Below are positions 1 to 7,623 of a DNA stretch of 8,374 nucleotides, in pieces. The stretch's first letter is position 1; the number at the start of each line of letters is the position of its first letter. The stretch lies in the NCBI GenBank assembly GCA_947178315.1, contig CAMWXW010000022.1:1-8374 (forward strand). The letters are read 5' to 3'. Under the pieces are notes generated by a model. It had not been told where the DNA came from. It was given only the letters and a program-made list of their open reading frames with translations, and ran no database searches. Position numbers and translations under genes: made by a program. The stretch is from an uncultured Desulfovibrionaceae bacterium (GTDB taxonomy: Bacteria; Desulfobacterota; Desulfovibrionia; Desulfovibrionales; Desulfovibrionaceae).

Positions 1-14
1 CATACGATATAATT

Positions 15-863
15 TTATTGCTTTTTATATATCATGCGTTCTCCCTCTGAATAGGGAATAAAGCCAGCAGTTGTATTCCGTATATTTTCTGAATGACCTA
101 CAAAGAAAAGACCTCCACTCACTAGTTTATTGTAAAATGAGTGTACTATAGTATTCATTAAATCTTCTTTGAAGTAGATGAGTACATTTCTACAAAATAT
201 CATATCACATGTAGGTAGCTTACGTATCGCAAAGGCATCTTTGAGATTTAGTACAGAGAATTCTACAAGAGAACGTATTGGTGGAATAATACTACATACA
301 GAACCTTGTATGGTAAAATATTGTCTATATATTGCAGGCATATTTCGTATTGCGTAATCCGAGTAAATACCTTGCTGTGCTTTTTCTATTACATGTGAAG
401 AGATATCTGTTCCGAGAATTTGAATCTTCCAAGAGCTATATTTTGTATGAAGAATAGTATACATAGACATAGCTATACTATATGTCTCTTCTCCTGTTGA
501 ACACCCAGCTGACCATACAGTGATAGTTTTATCACTCCGTGATTGTATAGATGACATATATTCTAATAGGATGTTATTTTCAAATTGATTCATCTGTGTT
601 TGGTGTCTAAAAAAGCTTGTTTCATGTGTACTCACAAGATCTTTGAATTCATCTAATAGACCTTGCTTGCTTGAGAATTGTGTCTTTTCAAGAAGAGAAA
701 GGTATTCAGAGAATGTTGCTATATTATTGCGTCGCAACACTGGGCGTAGCCTATCTTCAAGAAGATATTTACGGGTTGGTGGTATATAAATACCAGTGGT
801 TTCTTCTATAAATGATTGGAGTGCATGGAATAGGGTATCATCAATATATTCTTTAGTTTGCAT
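15..863 (-). CDS. cheR: Chemoreceptor glutamate methyltransferase CheR
   Basis: CheR transfers a methyl group from S-adenosylmethionine to glutamates on chemoreceptors, the forward arm of adaptation. The protein is 282 residues, the usual length of a stand-alone CheR. An N-terminal helical domain (about 10-75) is followed by the family signature STHETSFFRH (78-87). The SAM-binding loop AGCSTGEE is at 119-126, TDIS at 152-155 and FCRNVLIYF at 223-231, with GHSEN near 256-260. No C-terminal receptor tether or TPR extension is present. The ATG at 863 is preceded by a purine-rich AAGAAGAG. The gene starts 18 bases after the cheB stop, so the two are almost certainly co-transcribed. The stop is TAA at 17-15. 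Family assignment is secure; which receptors it serves cannot be told from here. Confidence 0.97.
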   Translation of the reverse strand: MQTKEYIDDTLFHALQSFIEETTGIYIPPTRKYLLEDRLRPVLRRNNIATFSEYLSLLEKTQFSSKQGLLDEFKDLVSTHETSFFRHQTQMNQFENNILLEYMSSIQSRSDKTITVWSAGCSTGEETYSIAMSMYTILHTKYSSWKIQILGTDISSHVIEKAQQGIYSDYAIRNMPAIYRQYFTIQGSVCSIIPPIRSLVEFSVLNLKDAFAIRKLPTCDMIFCRNVLIYFKEDLMNTIVHSFYNKLVSGGLFFVGHSENIRNTTAGFIPYSEGERMIYKKQ

Positions 864-881
864 AGTTTTTCTCTTCTTAGA

Positions 882-1925
882 TTATTTAGAAAATGCTTCT
901 ATTTTAGTAGGTATTGCATCAAGTGTGATTTCTGTTGCTAGATTGGCTTGTAATACGGCTTTTGGCATTCCGAAAACAACGGAACTCTGCTCATCTTGTG
1001 CATAGATAGGAACTCCATATTTAGCTAGTTCTTTACAACCATGCAATCCATCATGACCCATTCCTGTTAATATAATAGCCATTGTTTTGCGAGCAAGCTC
1101 TGGGTGCGTTGATACAGAAGAGAATAGGCAATCTACACTTGGCTTATATGGATATTTTCCACTATCTTCAGAAACACGGAATATATACCCTGTATTGTGT
1201 TTTTCAATAGTTGTTTGATATCCACCACAACATATATAAATAGTCTTTGTCTGTATCATATCACCATCGTGTATGAGTGCTACAGGAAGTGGGCAGAGTT
1301 TTTGGAGTCGCTCTACAAATGATGCACTGAATCCTTGTGGCATATGCAGAGCAATAATAAGTGTCCCAGTAAATTTTTCTGTTAGGGAAGATAGTATATG
1401 CTGTAATACAAGAGGACCACCTGTTGATGCACCAATAAGAACAAGGTTTTTTAGTTCTATATTGTGTTCTTTTGCTATACTCTTTTTTGGGGTATTTGTT
1501 GATACCTGTTTTTTCTTTGCGTAGAGTGCATAGTTACGCTTATCTCCAAAATAGAGTATTCGAGCAATAAGTTCTGTTTCTATGTAGCTAAGAAATACTG
1601 TATGTGAGTTGATTTTAGGGATACAATCAACTGCTCCTATTGTAAGAGCTTGTATACTTTCGGTTGTTCCTTTACCAGTATGTGCGCTGAGCATGATTAC
1701 TGGACGAGGATAGCATTCCATTATCTTTTGTAAGGTTTCTAGACCATTCATGTGAGGCATATCAATATCAAGGGTAACGACATCTGGATTTTCAACTTCT
1801 ATCTTCTCTAGTGCCTCTATACCATTGCTCGCAGTTATAACTTCTATTTCTGGGTGTTTTGTTATAATGCCAACTATAATCTTTCGAACCACTGTAGAAT
1901 CATCTACAACAAGAACTTTTATCAT
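882..1925 (-). CDS. cheB: Chemotaxis response regulator / glutamate methylesterase CheB
   Basis: CheB removes receptor methyl groups and deamidates receptor glutamines when phosphorylated by CheA. Numbering from the ATG at 1925 gives 347 residues. The receiver domain (1-120) has acidic residues D8 and D9, phospho-acceptor D53 in TLDIDMPHMNG and conserved K104. A linker of about 35 residues, rich in K, T and S, leads to the methylesterase domain (about 158-345). Its catalytic triad is S167 (GASTGG), H194 (ALHMPQGF) and D292 (TGMGHDG). A longer reading frame opens at a TTG at 1943, but GGAG sits six bases before the ATG at 1925 and the protein then begins MIKVLVVDDS, as CheB proteins normally do, so the shorter start is chosen. 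It is the first gene of a cheB-cheR operon. I could not identify a convincing promoter upstream. Confidence 0.97.
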   Translation of the reverse strand: MIKVLVVDDSTVVRKIIVGIITKHPEIEVITASNGIEALEKIEVENPDVVTLDIDMPHMNGLETLQKIMECYPRPVIMLSAHTGKGTTESIQALTIGAVDCIPKINSHTVFLSYIETELIARILYFGDKRNYALYAKKKQVSTNTPKKSIAKEHNIELKNLVLIGASTGGPLVLQHILSSLTEKFTGTLIIALHMPQGFSASFVERLQKLCPLPVALIHDGDMIQTKTIYICCGGYQTTIEKHNTGYIFRVSEDSGKYPYKPSVDCLFSSVSTHPELARKTMAIILTGMGHDGLHGCKELAKYGVPIYAQDEQSSVVFGMPKAVLQANLATEITLDAIPTKIEAFSK

Positions 1926-2355
1926 TATTTTCTCCAAGTTCAATAGTCTGGTATGCTTTTTAGGCTATCTCCATAGAATATGTGTGATGAGGAAGCTCTC
2001 TTTAGATACGATTCCTATGGTATGTTTCTTTAGTGTTCTGTGAATGTGTAACGTACATCTTGTAAAAATAAATAGGGGAATATCAGCAATTCTTTGAAAA
2101 TCTCGATAAAAAGTGTTTTACATTCTCTATGACATACAGTATAAAGGACTACGTATTGAGCTTCTACCAATCTTCTTGTGAGATGAAACCAAATGCTACA
2201 GATAGGTATGTACAGAAGAGGGAGTATCTTGTATTATCAGGGTATATTCATGGTAGAATCGAGTGTCTATTGGTATGTAGTGTTTACTATGGCTCATTTC
2301 AGTGGTTGATAATATATCTGTAGCGTTAGAAAAGAAGAGTAAAGTGTAGAGACGT
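1926..2355. other. Divergent intergenic region between cheB and the tRNA methyltransferase
   Basis: This 430-base stretch separates divergently transcribed genes, so it should hold the promoters for both. The rightward side has a good sigma70-like promoter at 2117-2145. For the leftward cheB side I found no convincing sigma70, sigma28 or sigma54 match. Open frames here (the longest is 64 codons from an ATG at 2129) lack a ribosome binding site and recognisable sequence and are treated as chance. About 200 bases (roughly 2152-2355) would be the untranslated leader of the methyltransferase gene; I see no strong hairpin or known riboswitch in it. Confidence 0.6.
2117..2145 (+). promoter_or_regulatory. 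Sigma70-like promoter, probably for the tRNA methyltransferase
   Basis: TTTACA at 2117-2122 (5 of 6 to the -35 consensus) and TATAAA at 2140-2145 (5 of 6 to the -10 consensus) are separated by the ideal 17 bases. Transcription would start near 2152 and leave a leader of about 200 bases before the ATG at 2356. In DNA this AT-rich chance matches are common, so this is a prediction, but it is the best-spaced match in the divergent region. Confidence 0.5.
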
Positions 2356-3222
2356 ATGTGTAAAAACAATATTATGTTACAAGATATCGTTGTCCTTGTT
2401 AGTCCTAAGAATAAGCGTTATGTAAAGAAAATTGTTCCCCAAATTCAAATACATACAGCTGATGGAACATTTAGTGAGGATATTCTTTGTAATGCAAGGT
2501 ATGGTTCGATTATTTCCTCTCCAAAAGGAGTGCCTTATATGATACAAAAGGCCTCTTTATATGATATTTTACTTGCATTGAAACGAAAAACACAAATCAT
2601 CTATCCTAAAGATATAGCATATATTTGCTTACGGCTCGGTATAGGAAAAGATACTACAGTTATTGAAGCAGGCTCAGGCTCTGGTGGACTAACTACAGCA
2701 TTTTCATATCTTACAAGTGGGAAAGGACATGTTTATACATATGAAATGAGAGAAGAGTTTTATGAACTCACAAAGCGTAATTTAGCATGGGCTAATGTTG
2801 GAGAAAATGTCACTCAATATCACAGAGATATACAAGAAGGTTTTGAACAAACAGATGCAGATGCTCTTTTTTTAGATGTTCGAGAGCCTTGGCTGTATCT
2901 TGAACAAGTCTTAAAGGCTGTACGTCCAAGTGCGATGTGTGCCTTTTTATTGCCTACAACAAATCAGGTTTCAACTCTATTAACATATATGGAACGATAT
3001 TCATTTATCGATATTGAAGTTGAAGAGGTGCTTATACGTAAATGGAAAGCTATTCCTGATAGATTACGTCCGTATGATAGAATGGTTGCGCATACCTCAT
3101 TTTTAGTCTTTGCTCGGCATCAGCACGGAAAAGAAGAGTGGGAGAAAGCACAGTCAAGAGGAACTCGTGAACATAAACAGTATCTTGCAAAGCTCGCTCG
3201 GCTTGAAGAAAGAGAAGAGTAA
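2356..3222 (+). CDS. trmI: tRNA (adenine-N1)-methyltransferase, TrmI / GCD14 family
   Basis: Members of this family methylate N1 of adenine in the T-loop of tRNA (A58, sometimes also A57), which stabilises the tRNA fold. The protein is 288 residues. An N-terminal beta-rich domain (about 8-65) contains VVLVSPKNKRYV. It is followed by RKTQIIYPKDIAYI (77-90), which marks the family. The SAM motif I VIEAGSGSGGLT is at 102-113, and motif II YTYEMREEF at 128-136. The catalytic-site segment LFLDVREPW (171-179) carries the expected Asp at 174. RLRPYDRMVAHTSFLVFAR (236-254) closes the fold, and the tail is charged and helical. The start at 2356 has only a weak AGAGA in front. A second ATG at 2374 has no ribosome binding site, so 2356 is kept with some doubt. 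It is transcribed away from cheB-cheR and is a housekeeping gene by function. The wording resembles Desulfovibrio homologues as I remember them. Confidence 0.92.
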   Translation: MCKNNIMLQDIVVLVSPKNKRYVKKIVPQIQIHTADGTFSEDILCNARYGSIISSPKGVPYMIQKASLYDILLALKRKTQIIYPKDIAYICLRLGIGKDTTVIEAGSGSGGLTTAFSYLTSGKGHVYTYEMREEFYELTKRNLAWANVGENVTQYHRDIQEGFEQTDADALFLDVREPWLYLEQVLKAVRPSAMCAFLLPTTNQVSTLLTYMERYSFIDIEVEEVLIRKWKAIPDRLRPYDRMVAHTSFLVFARHQHGKEEWEKAQSRGTREHKQYLAKLARLEEREE

Positions 3223-3371
3223 GTTTATATAGAAGCTCTATTTCATATTTTATATCATCAATATGCTATTTACTGTTAATCTATTGATATATCTATATAT
3301 TCTATGTTACAGTCATATCATATTATATATTGTATTTATATAGTCTGATATTATTTTATTGGTTGTATTTG

Positions 3372-3398
3372 TAAAGATTTTTATATTGTATTCGATAG
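3372..3398 (+). promoter_or_regulatory. Candidate sigma28 (FliA)-type promoter
   Basis: TAAAGATT begins at 3372 and TTCGATAG occupies 3391-3398, with exactly 15 bases between TAAA and the -10 element. The enteric sigma28 consensus is TAAAGTTT, 11 bases, GCCGATAA. The -35 part matches 7 of 8 and the -10 part 5 of 8, keeping the central CGATA. Transcription would start near 3405, about 70 bases before the GTG start of the large gene. The context fits, because cheV lies downstream and FliA commonly drives chemotaxis genes, but the -10 match is incomplete. Confidence 0.35.
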
Positions 3399-3430
3399 AG
3401 TAGCTAAAAGGTTGTATTGTCTAAGAAGAG

Positions 3431-3456
3431 TATACAGCCTGTAGAACTACTGTATA
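3431..3456. repeat. Inverted repeat TATACAG-N12-CTGTATA in the leader of the 838-residue gene
   Basis: TATACAG at 3431-3437 and its perfect reverse complement CTGTATA at 3450-3456 flank 12 bases; the interior also contains GTAG-AA-CTAC. The repeat lies between the candidate promoter and the ribosome binding site, ending ten bases before AGGAG. It could be an operator for a dimeric regulator or a weak RNA hairpin near the start of translation. Short inverted repeats arise easily in AT-rich DNA, so function is inferred only from position. Confidence 0.4.
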
Positions 3457-3477
3457 TGTAGCTATAGGAGTATAGGT

Positions 3478-5994
3478 GTGTCTTATAATCTAGAAAACAA
3501 AGATGAAAAAGAGAGAAATGATATAGTCTTTCCTCACTTGCCTCACTCTATTATTGAAAGGCACAGCATAGCACAAGGAATGAATCTCTCACTTTCCTCT
3601 AATAAAAGCTCTGGAATGGGAGAAAATATACCAGTTTCTCCTTATATCGAATTCATGTATATGGCATGTAATCCTTGGAAATTTGCGAATATCACAGCAC
3701 AAGGCAAAGCAGAGAGCTTGATGAGGCTAAAGCAGATATATAAGGAATATGCAAGTTATTTTACAGATGAAGAGAAACTCGTAGACGCCTTGGTTCATTT
3801 GTTACAAAGAACGCTTGATACATTTACTCGAAGAGAACGAATCCATATAATTGAACGTCTGATTGTAACAGGACTTCTTACACAATGCTTTGGAGATCAT
3901 AGTTTTACTGTTGTACAGACTGAGAATCTTTCTTTTCATATCTACTATATGGGAAAGGAGACGTATTCTCTGACAACTCAAGAACAAAAAGAGCTTATTG
4001 CTTCTATGTTCTCTGCATTAGCAATCAATTCTGTTTCAGAGATAACAAAAGCTGTAATAACACTTGGTAAACAAGAGCATATTGAACATACTATGTTTAG
4101 TAAGCTTATAGAACAAGAATATACTACTCTTCCGGACGATATAAAGGAATCACTACAATTTGGTGTTATCAGTAAAGATATCACAGAACTTTCTGTAAGT
4201 TTGCTTTCTCTCATTGACTTGCTTGATGGTATTGATAGCATTCTTGTTGAACGTATGTACTATGTACTTTCTTCTGTCCGTATGCTTGTTCTTGAAAAGC
4301 TCAATCTCACTGAAGAGATAGTCCAGCCTATGACTTCGATTTTAGATATTCCTTGGAATATCATTATAGAGCTTGGTGAAAGTGGAATATTGATTACACA
4401 ATATGTATTTGGGGCAACTGTCTTACGTATTGTCTCTGTCATAGCAGAATTAAAGAAGTCTATTTTTGAGGAGAAGAGTATTCTATGGATATTGAGTTCT
4501 GTGGAACTCTTTATTGATGCTGGCAAAATAGAATATGAATCGGGGATAGAACACTTTTTATATAATGTTCTAAAAACACTTCCTTTCTCTACAATAGAGA
4601 CAGCCTGGAGACGACTTGAAGAGGAAGATTGTAGAGAATTTATAGCGAGCTTTGCTTTTGCACATAACCATACTAATAATGAAGTGTGTCATCGAATCTA
4701 TTTCTTTTTATCCTATTTATTACACTCTCTTTCTCATATCGTAAGCGAAGAATATAGTGATGAGATAACATATAATGCTTTATGGGATATCAGAGAAGAG
4801 TGTCTTAGTATTCTTGCACAGTATGGTGTCCATGTAGAAGAAGTCTATTTACTCCATCGATTGCGTGAAGTCACACAGCTACTTGCAAGTCAAGAGAATT
4901 TTGATGTTATTCTTGAACCTTTCTTTGATGCAATCACTGCCTTTGGAGAGCAGTATTATAAAGGTGTCAAGGAAGTTGGTATTGATATTCATGATGCAAG
5001 ACAACAATCAAATTGGTGTCGTTCTCTTTTGCATCGTGTACTTCATATCTACGGGGATTTATCTAAAAATAATATTATTGTAAAGCTTACCAGTTCTTCT
5101 TTTCTCGATTTTAAGAAAAATCATAGGTTTATGTCTTCATATCAAGAAGGAAGCTCATGGTATGGTTCGTGGCTCTTAATGGAGATATTAGAAGAGTATG
5201 TTACTGGCGTTACTTCAAACGAAATGGCAGAGCAGGAAGATACACTTATTCGTGTTCCTAATAACTCTTCTATTTTTTCAAGAAGAGTGCGTAGAACGTT
5301 GCAGAGTGAGTATCGTGACATACCAAGTATTAAAGAGGAATCCTTTTTACAGTTGGCAGAAAAATGTACACAGAGTCCAGAAGGGATTCATGTTGTTCGT
5401 AAAAATCTTACAGAGATGAATGTTTCTCAAGATATTCTTGTTGGGACGTATTTACGAATTGCTGTTCAAAATAAACTCATCTCTCCTGAAGAATCGCTTG
5501 AAATATATAATAATCTACACTCAACAGAAGGTATTGATGTTCCACTCTTTAAGGTAAACTTATCGAATGCTTTGCAGTTAAAAGGACATTTACATGAGAT
5601 ACGAATGGCATCTACAGCTTCTATGTTTGGTTTTGATGTCTATGCTATGAATAGAGTGTATCGTGCAGATATGCAAAAAATACAATATGAAGTCGATATC
5701 CTAATGAAAAAGCACGGAAAGACGATAGGAGTAGAAGTAAAGGATTTATCTGATACAAAAGGCACCAATTTCAAAGATGTTATAGATGCTGTTGAAAAAA
5801 TGGGAGCATTTAAAAAATACCAAGGTGATTCCAATACATTAGCAATCTTAACACAAACAGGTCGGCCTCCAAGCCCCGATAAACTTATGTATCTCAATGA
5901 TACTGCACAAGCTGTTGGTGTTACAGTGCTTTATGGTGGAATACGAAAGCAACTTTTACAGATAGATAAGATTGCTAGAGGGACATTGGTATAG
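3478..5994 (+). CDS. Unrecognised 838-residue protein with a C-terminal PD-(D/E)XK nuclease-like domain
   Basis: I do not recognise this protein as a whole. Residues 1 to about 690 look mostly helical, with leucine- and glutamate-rich stretches, no signal peptide, no membrane segment and no known motif. The last ~140 residues have the order of a PD-(D/E)XK nuclease core. An early helix carries E707 (GHLHEIRMA), then come D740 (YEVDIL), a short turn with GK, and a strand with E753-V-K755 (IGVEVKDL). A helix and a hydrophobic strand (LAILTQTG) follow. This resembles Mrr-like and Holliday-junction-resolvase-like nucleases and suggests action on DNA or RNA in the cytoplasm. The start is GTG at 3478 with AGGAG seven bases ahead; the next Met is residue 35. 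cheV starts 21 bases after the stop, so the two are probably co-transcribed. Base use looks like its neighbours. The nuclease fold is inferred from motif spacing, and activity is unknown. Confidence 0.85.
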   Translation: MSYNLENKDEKERNDIVFPHLPHSIIERHSIAQGMNLSLSSNKSSGMGENIPVSPYIEFMYMACNPWKFANITAQGKAESLMRLKQIYKEYASYFTDEEKLVDALVHLLQRTLDTFTRRERIHIIERLIVTGLLTQCFGDHSFTVVQTENLSFHIYYMGKETYSLTTQEQKELIASMFSALAINSVSEITKAVITLGKQEHIEHTMFSKLIEQEYTTLPDDIKESLQFGVISKDITELSVSLLSLIDLLDGIDSILVERMYYVLSSVRMLVLEKLNLTEEIVQPMTSILDIPWNIIIELGESGILITQYVFGATVLRIVSVIAELKKSIFEEKSILWILSSVELFIDAGKIEYESGIEHFLYNVLKTLPFSTIETAWRRLEEEDCREFIASFAFAHNHTNNEVCHRIYFFLSYLLHSLSHIVSEEYSDEITYNALWDIREECLSILAQYGVHVEEVYLLHRLREVTQLLASQENFDVILEPFFDAITAFGEQYYKGVKEVGIDIHDARQQSNWCRSLLHRVLHIYGDLSKNNIIVKLTSSSFLDFKKNHRFMSSYQEGSSWYGSWLLMEILEEYVTGVTSNEMAEQEDTLIRVPNNSSIFSRRVRRTLQSEYRDIPSIKEESFLQLAEKCTQSPEGIHVVRKNLTEMNVSQDILVGTYLRIAVQNKLISPEESLEIYNNLHSTEGIDVPLFKVNLSNALQLKGHLHEIRMASTASMFGFDVYAMNRVYRADMQKIQYEVDILMKKHGKTIGVEVKDLSDTKGTNFKDVIDAVEKMGAFKKYQGDSNTLAILTQTGRPPSPDKLMYLNDTAQAVGVTVLYGGIRKQLLQIDKIARGTLV

Positions 5995-6015
5995 ATTACT
6001 TGTAGTGGAGTAGAC

Positions 6016-6990
6016 ATGAATAGTATACATAATCTTTCCTTAGATACCGGTTCGAATGAACTTGAAGTAATAGAGTTCTATATTGAAGAAGAGCAAGATG
6101 ATGGAAGTATATATCGTGGATATTATGGGATTAATGTTGCAAAAGTATTAGAAATTATTCAAATGCCTCAGCTCACCAAAATACCGAGTAGGAAAAAAAG
6201 CCCGACACTTGGGACGTTTAATTTGCGAGGTAGAATTATTCCTTTAATCGATCTCTCAACATGGCTTAATAAAAAAATGATTCCCAGTGAAGATCCACGT
6301 GTCATTGTTTGTGAATTTAGTGGAATGATTACAGCATTTTTAGTAACAGGTGTTGAGCGTATTTATAGAATTAGTTGGGAAGATGTTGAAGCACCAACAG
6401 AAGAGCTTATTTCATTTAGTTCTGGTTCTGTCATTGGAGTTATTCGTATAGAAGAACGTATTCTCTTTTTACTTGATATGGAATATATGCTTCAGGAAAT
6501 AATGTCTGTAGAGTATAAAAAAGAAAATGTTGAAGATGTCTTTAAGGATTCTTCTCTCTATGCTGATGGTCATAGAATTGTTCTATTTGTTGATGATTCA
6601 GCTTCAATACGTAAAGTGGTAAGTGAAGTACTTATTAAGCTTCATTATACTGTACTCACTGCATTTGATGGAAAAGAGGCGTGGAAGATACTCGTGCAAT
6701 TAAAACAAAAAGCTGAACAAGAAGGGAAACCATTAAATACATTTTTAGATTGTATTGTCACAGATATAGAGATGCCAGAAATGGACGGTCATACACTTAC
6801 AAAACGTATAAAAGAAGACAGTGTGATGCGTACTCTTCCTGTGATACTCTATTCTTCTATCATTACAAGCTCAAGTCAACATAAAGGAGAGCGAGTAGGA
6901 GCAGATTATCAGATAAATAAAACGAATGTAGAAACATTAGCTCGACAAATAAAAACAGCAATAGCTTCTTCTACGTCTCCTAACAAGTAG
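6016..6990 (+). CDS. cheV: Chemotaxis coupling protein CheV (CheW domain plus receiver domain)
   Basis: CheV links chemoreceptors to the kinase CheA, and its phosphorylatable receiver domain tunes that coupling. The protein is 324 residues, typical for the family. The CheW-like domain covers about 15-165, with YYGINVAKVLEII and the diagnostic LGTFNLRGRIIPLIDL. The receiver domain covers about 186-320. It has D193 and D194, phospho-acceptor D250 in VTDIEMPEMDG, S280/S281 in place of the usual Thr/Ser, and conserved K302. The long helix between the second and third strands is common in CheV. The ATG at 6016 has TGGAG five bases ahead. It follows the 838-residue gene by 21 bases and probably shares its transcript. 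The domain order is certain; the opening NELEVIEFYIEEE and the GYYGINVAKVLEII block read like Desulfovibrio CheV to me. Confidence 0.96.
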   Translation: MNSIHNLSLDTGSNELEVIEFYIEEEQDDGSIYRGYYGINVAKVLEIIQMPQLTKIPSRKKSPTLGTFNLRGRIIPLIDLSTWLNKKMIPSEDPRVIVCEFSGMITAFLVTGVERIYRISWEDVEAPTEELISFSSGSVIGVIRIEERILFLLDMEYMLQEIMSVEYKKENVEDVFKDSSLYADGHRIVLFVDDSASIRKVVSEVLIKLHYTVLTAFDGKEAWKILVQLKQKAEQEGKPLNTFLDCIVTDIEMPEMDGHTLTKRIKEDSVMRTLPVILYSSIITSSSQHKGERVGADYQINKTNVETLARQIKTAIASSTSPNK

Positions 6991-7015
6991 ACTACGGGGA
7001 ATTGCTTGATATATG

Positions 7016-7504
7016 TTAGAGTGTATTTGTTGGTTGTATTACCTCTATAACATTTATCATTTCTAAGATAGTGAGTGCAGCTTCTGCACCTTTATTGCCT
7101 GCTTTTGTACCAGCTCGCTCAATTGCTTGCTCAATAGTATCTGTAGTCAGGACACCAAAACTTATGGGAAGTCCATATTGCAGACTTATATGGGCAAGCC
7201 CTTTTGTCGTTTCATTCGCTACATAATCAAAATGAGGGGTTGCACCACGTATAACTGCACCAAGAGCTATAATGCCATGAACATTGTTTTTTTCTGCAAT
7301 TTTTTTACATAGGAGAGGGAGTTCAAAAGCTCCTGGAACACGATACAGAGTAATAGATTCCATAGATGCTCCATGACGTGTTAGTGTATCAACAGCTCCT
7401 TCTATGAGTCGTGAAACTATGAAGTCATTAAATCGAGATGCAACAATGGCAAATGTATGGTATCCAGCAAGTAGATCCCCTTCTATACAACGTAATTCGT
7501 TCAT
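7016..7504 (-). CDS. ribH: 6,7-dimethyl-8-ribityllumazine synthase (riboflavin synthase beta subunit)
   Basis: This enzyme condenses 5-amino-6-ribitylaminouracil with 3,4-dihydroxy-2-butanone 4-phosphate to give lumazine, the penultimate step of riboflavin synthesis, usually in a 60-subunit shell or a pentamer. It is 162 residues, full length. Visible motifs are SRFND (23-27), PGAFELP (57-63) and [14 protein letters not shown] (82-95) with the catalytic His at 91. A C-terminal block [20 protein letters not shown] (120-139) follows, containing R130 and K138. The ATG at 7504 has AAGGAAA about ten bases upstream. It converges on cheV, with 25 bases between stop codons and no visible terminator hairpin. 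No other riboflavin gene and no nusB, a frequent partner, lies beside it. No FMN riboswitch is visible upstream. Confidence 0.96.
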   Translation of the reverse strand: MNELRCIEGDLLAGYHTFAIVASRFNDFIVSRLIEGAVDTLTRHGASMESITLYRVPGAFELPLLCKKIAEKNNVHGIIALGAVIRGATPHFDYVANETTKGLAHISLQYGLPISFGVLTTDTIEQAIERAGTKAGNKGAEAALTILEMINVIEVIQPTNTL

Positions 7505-7544
7505 ATCTCTATTTCCTTTTTCTATCTATCGTACTTCTTATATG

Positions 7545-7574
7545 AATATACAATCAATCCCTACATTATCACAA
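7545..7574 (-). promoter_or_regulatory. Possible sigma70-like promoter for ribH
   Basis: Read on the minus strand, TTGTGA (7574-7569, 4 of 6) and TATATT (7550-7545, 5 of 6) are separated by 18 bases. Transcription would begin near 7538, about 35 bases before the ribH start. The match is modest and the region is AT-rich, so this is tentative. ribH could also be read from the gene upstream at 8079, as no strong terminator is visible between them. Confidence 0.3.
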
Positions 7575-7623
7575 TATACATAAAAAGCAAAGAGGACAAC
7601 TATATAGGGTATTCTCTAGGTTG

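Larger units (their letters stand above)
3223..3477. other. AT-rich intergenic spacer upstream of the 838-residue gene
   Basis: The 255 bases are strongly AT-rich, with many TATA-type runs and no usable open frame. No GC-rich hairpin followed by a T-run is visible after the methyltransferase stop, so read-through from trmI remains possible. The right half contains a sigma28-like promoter candidate (3372-3398), an inverted repeat (3431-3456) and the ribosome binding site AGGAG (3466-3470). A looser sigma70-like reading also exists in the same place: TTGGTT, 17 bases, TATATT. Confidence 0.6.

Noticed and set aside
2083..2109. Sigma28-type promoter ending in CTCGATAA
   Set aside because: The -10 part matches 6 of 8, but no TAAA is present at 14-16 bases upstream.
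2129..2323. 64-codon open frame in the divergent intergenic region
   Set aside because: No ribosome binding site precedes its ATG, the translation matches nothing I know, and it overlaps the -10 element of the best promoter candidate.
3449..3468. LexA (SOS) box upstream of the nuclease-like gene
   Set aside because: TACTGTATAT matches the left half of the enteric LexA site, but the expected ACAG half is CTAT, so only a half-site exists; LexA sites outside gammaproteobacteria also differ.
6580..6990. Long insert between the second and third strands of the CheV receiver domain
   Set aside because: This extended segment is common in CheV proteins and not a novelty.
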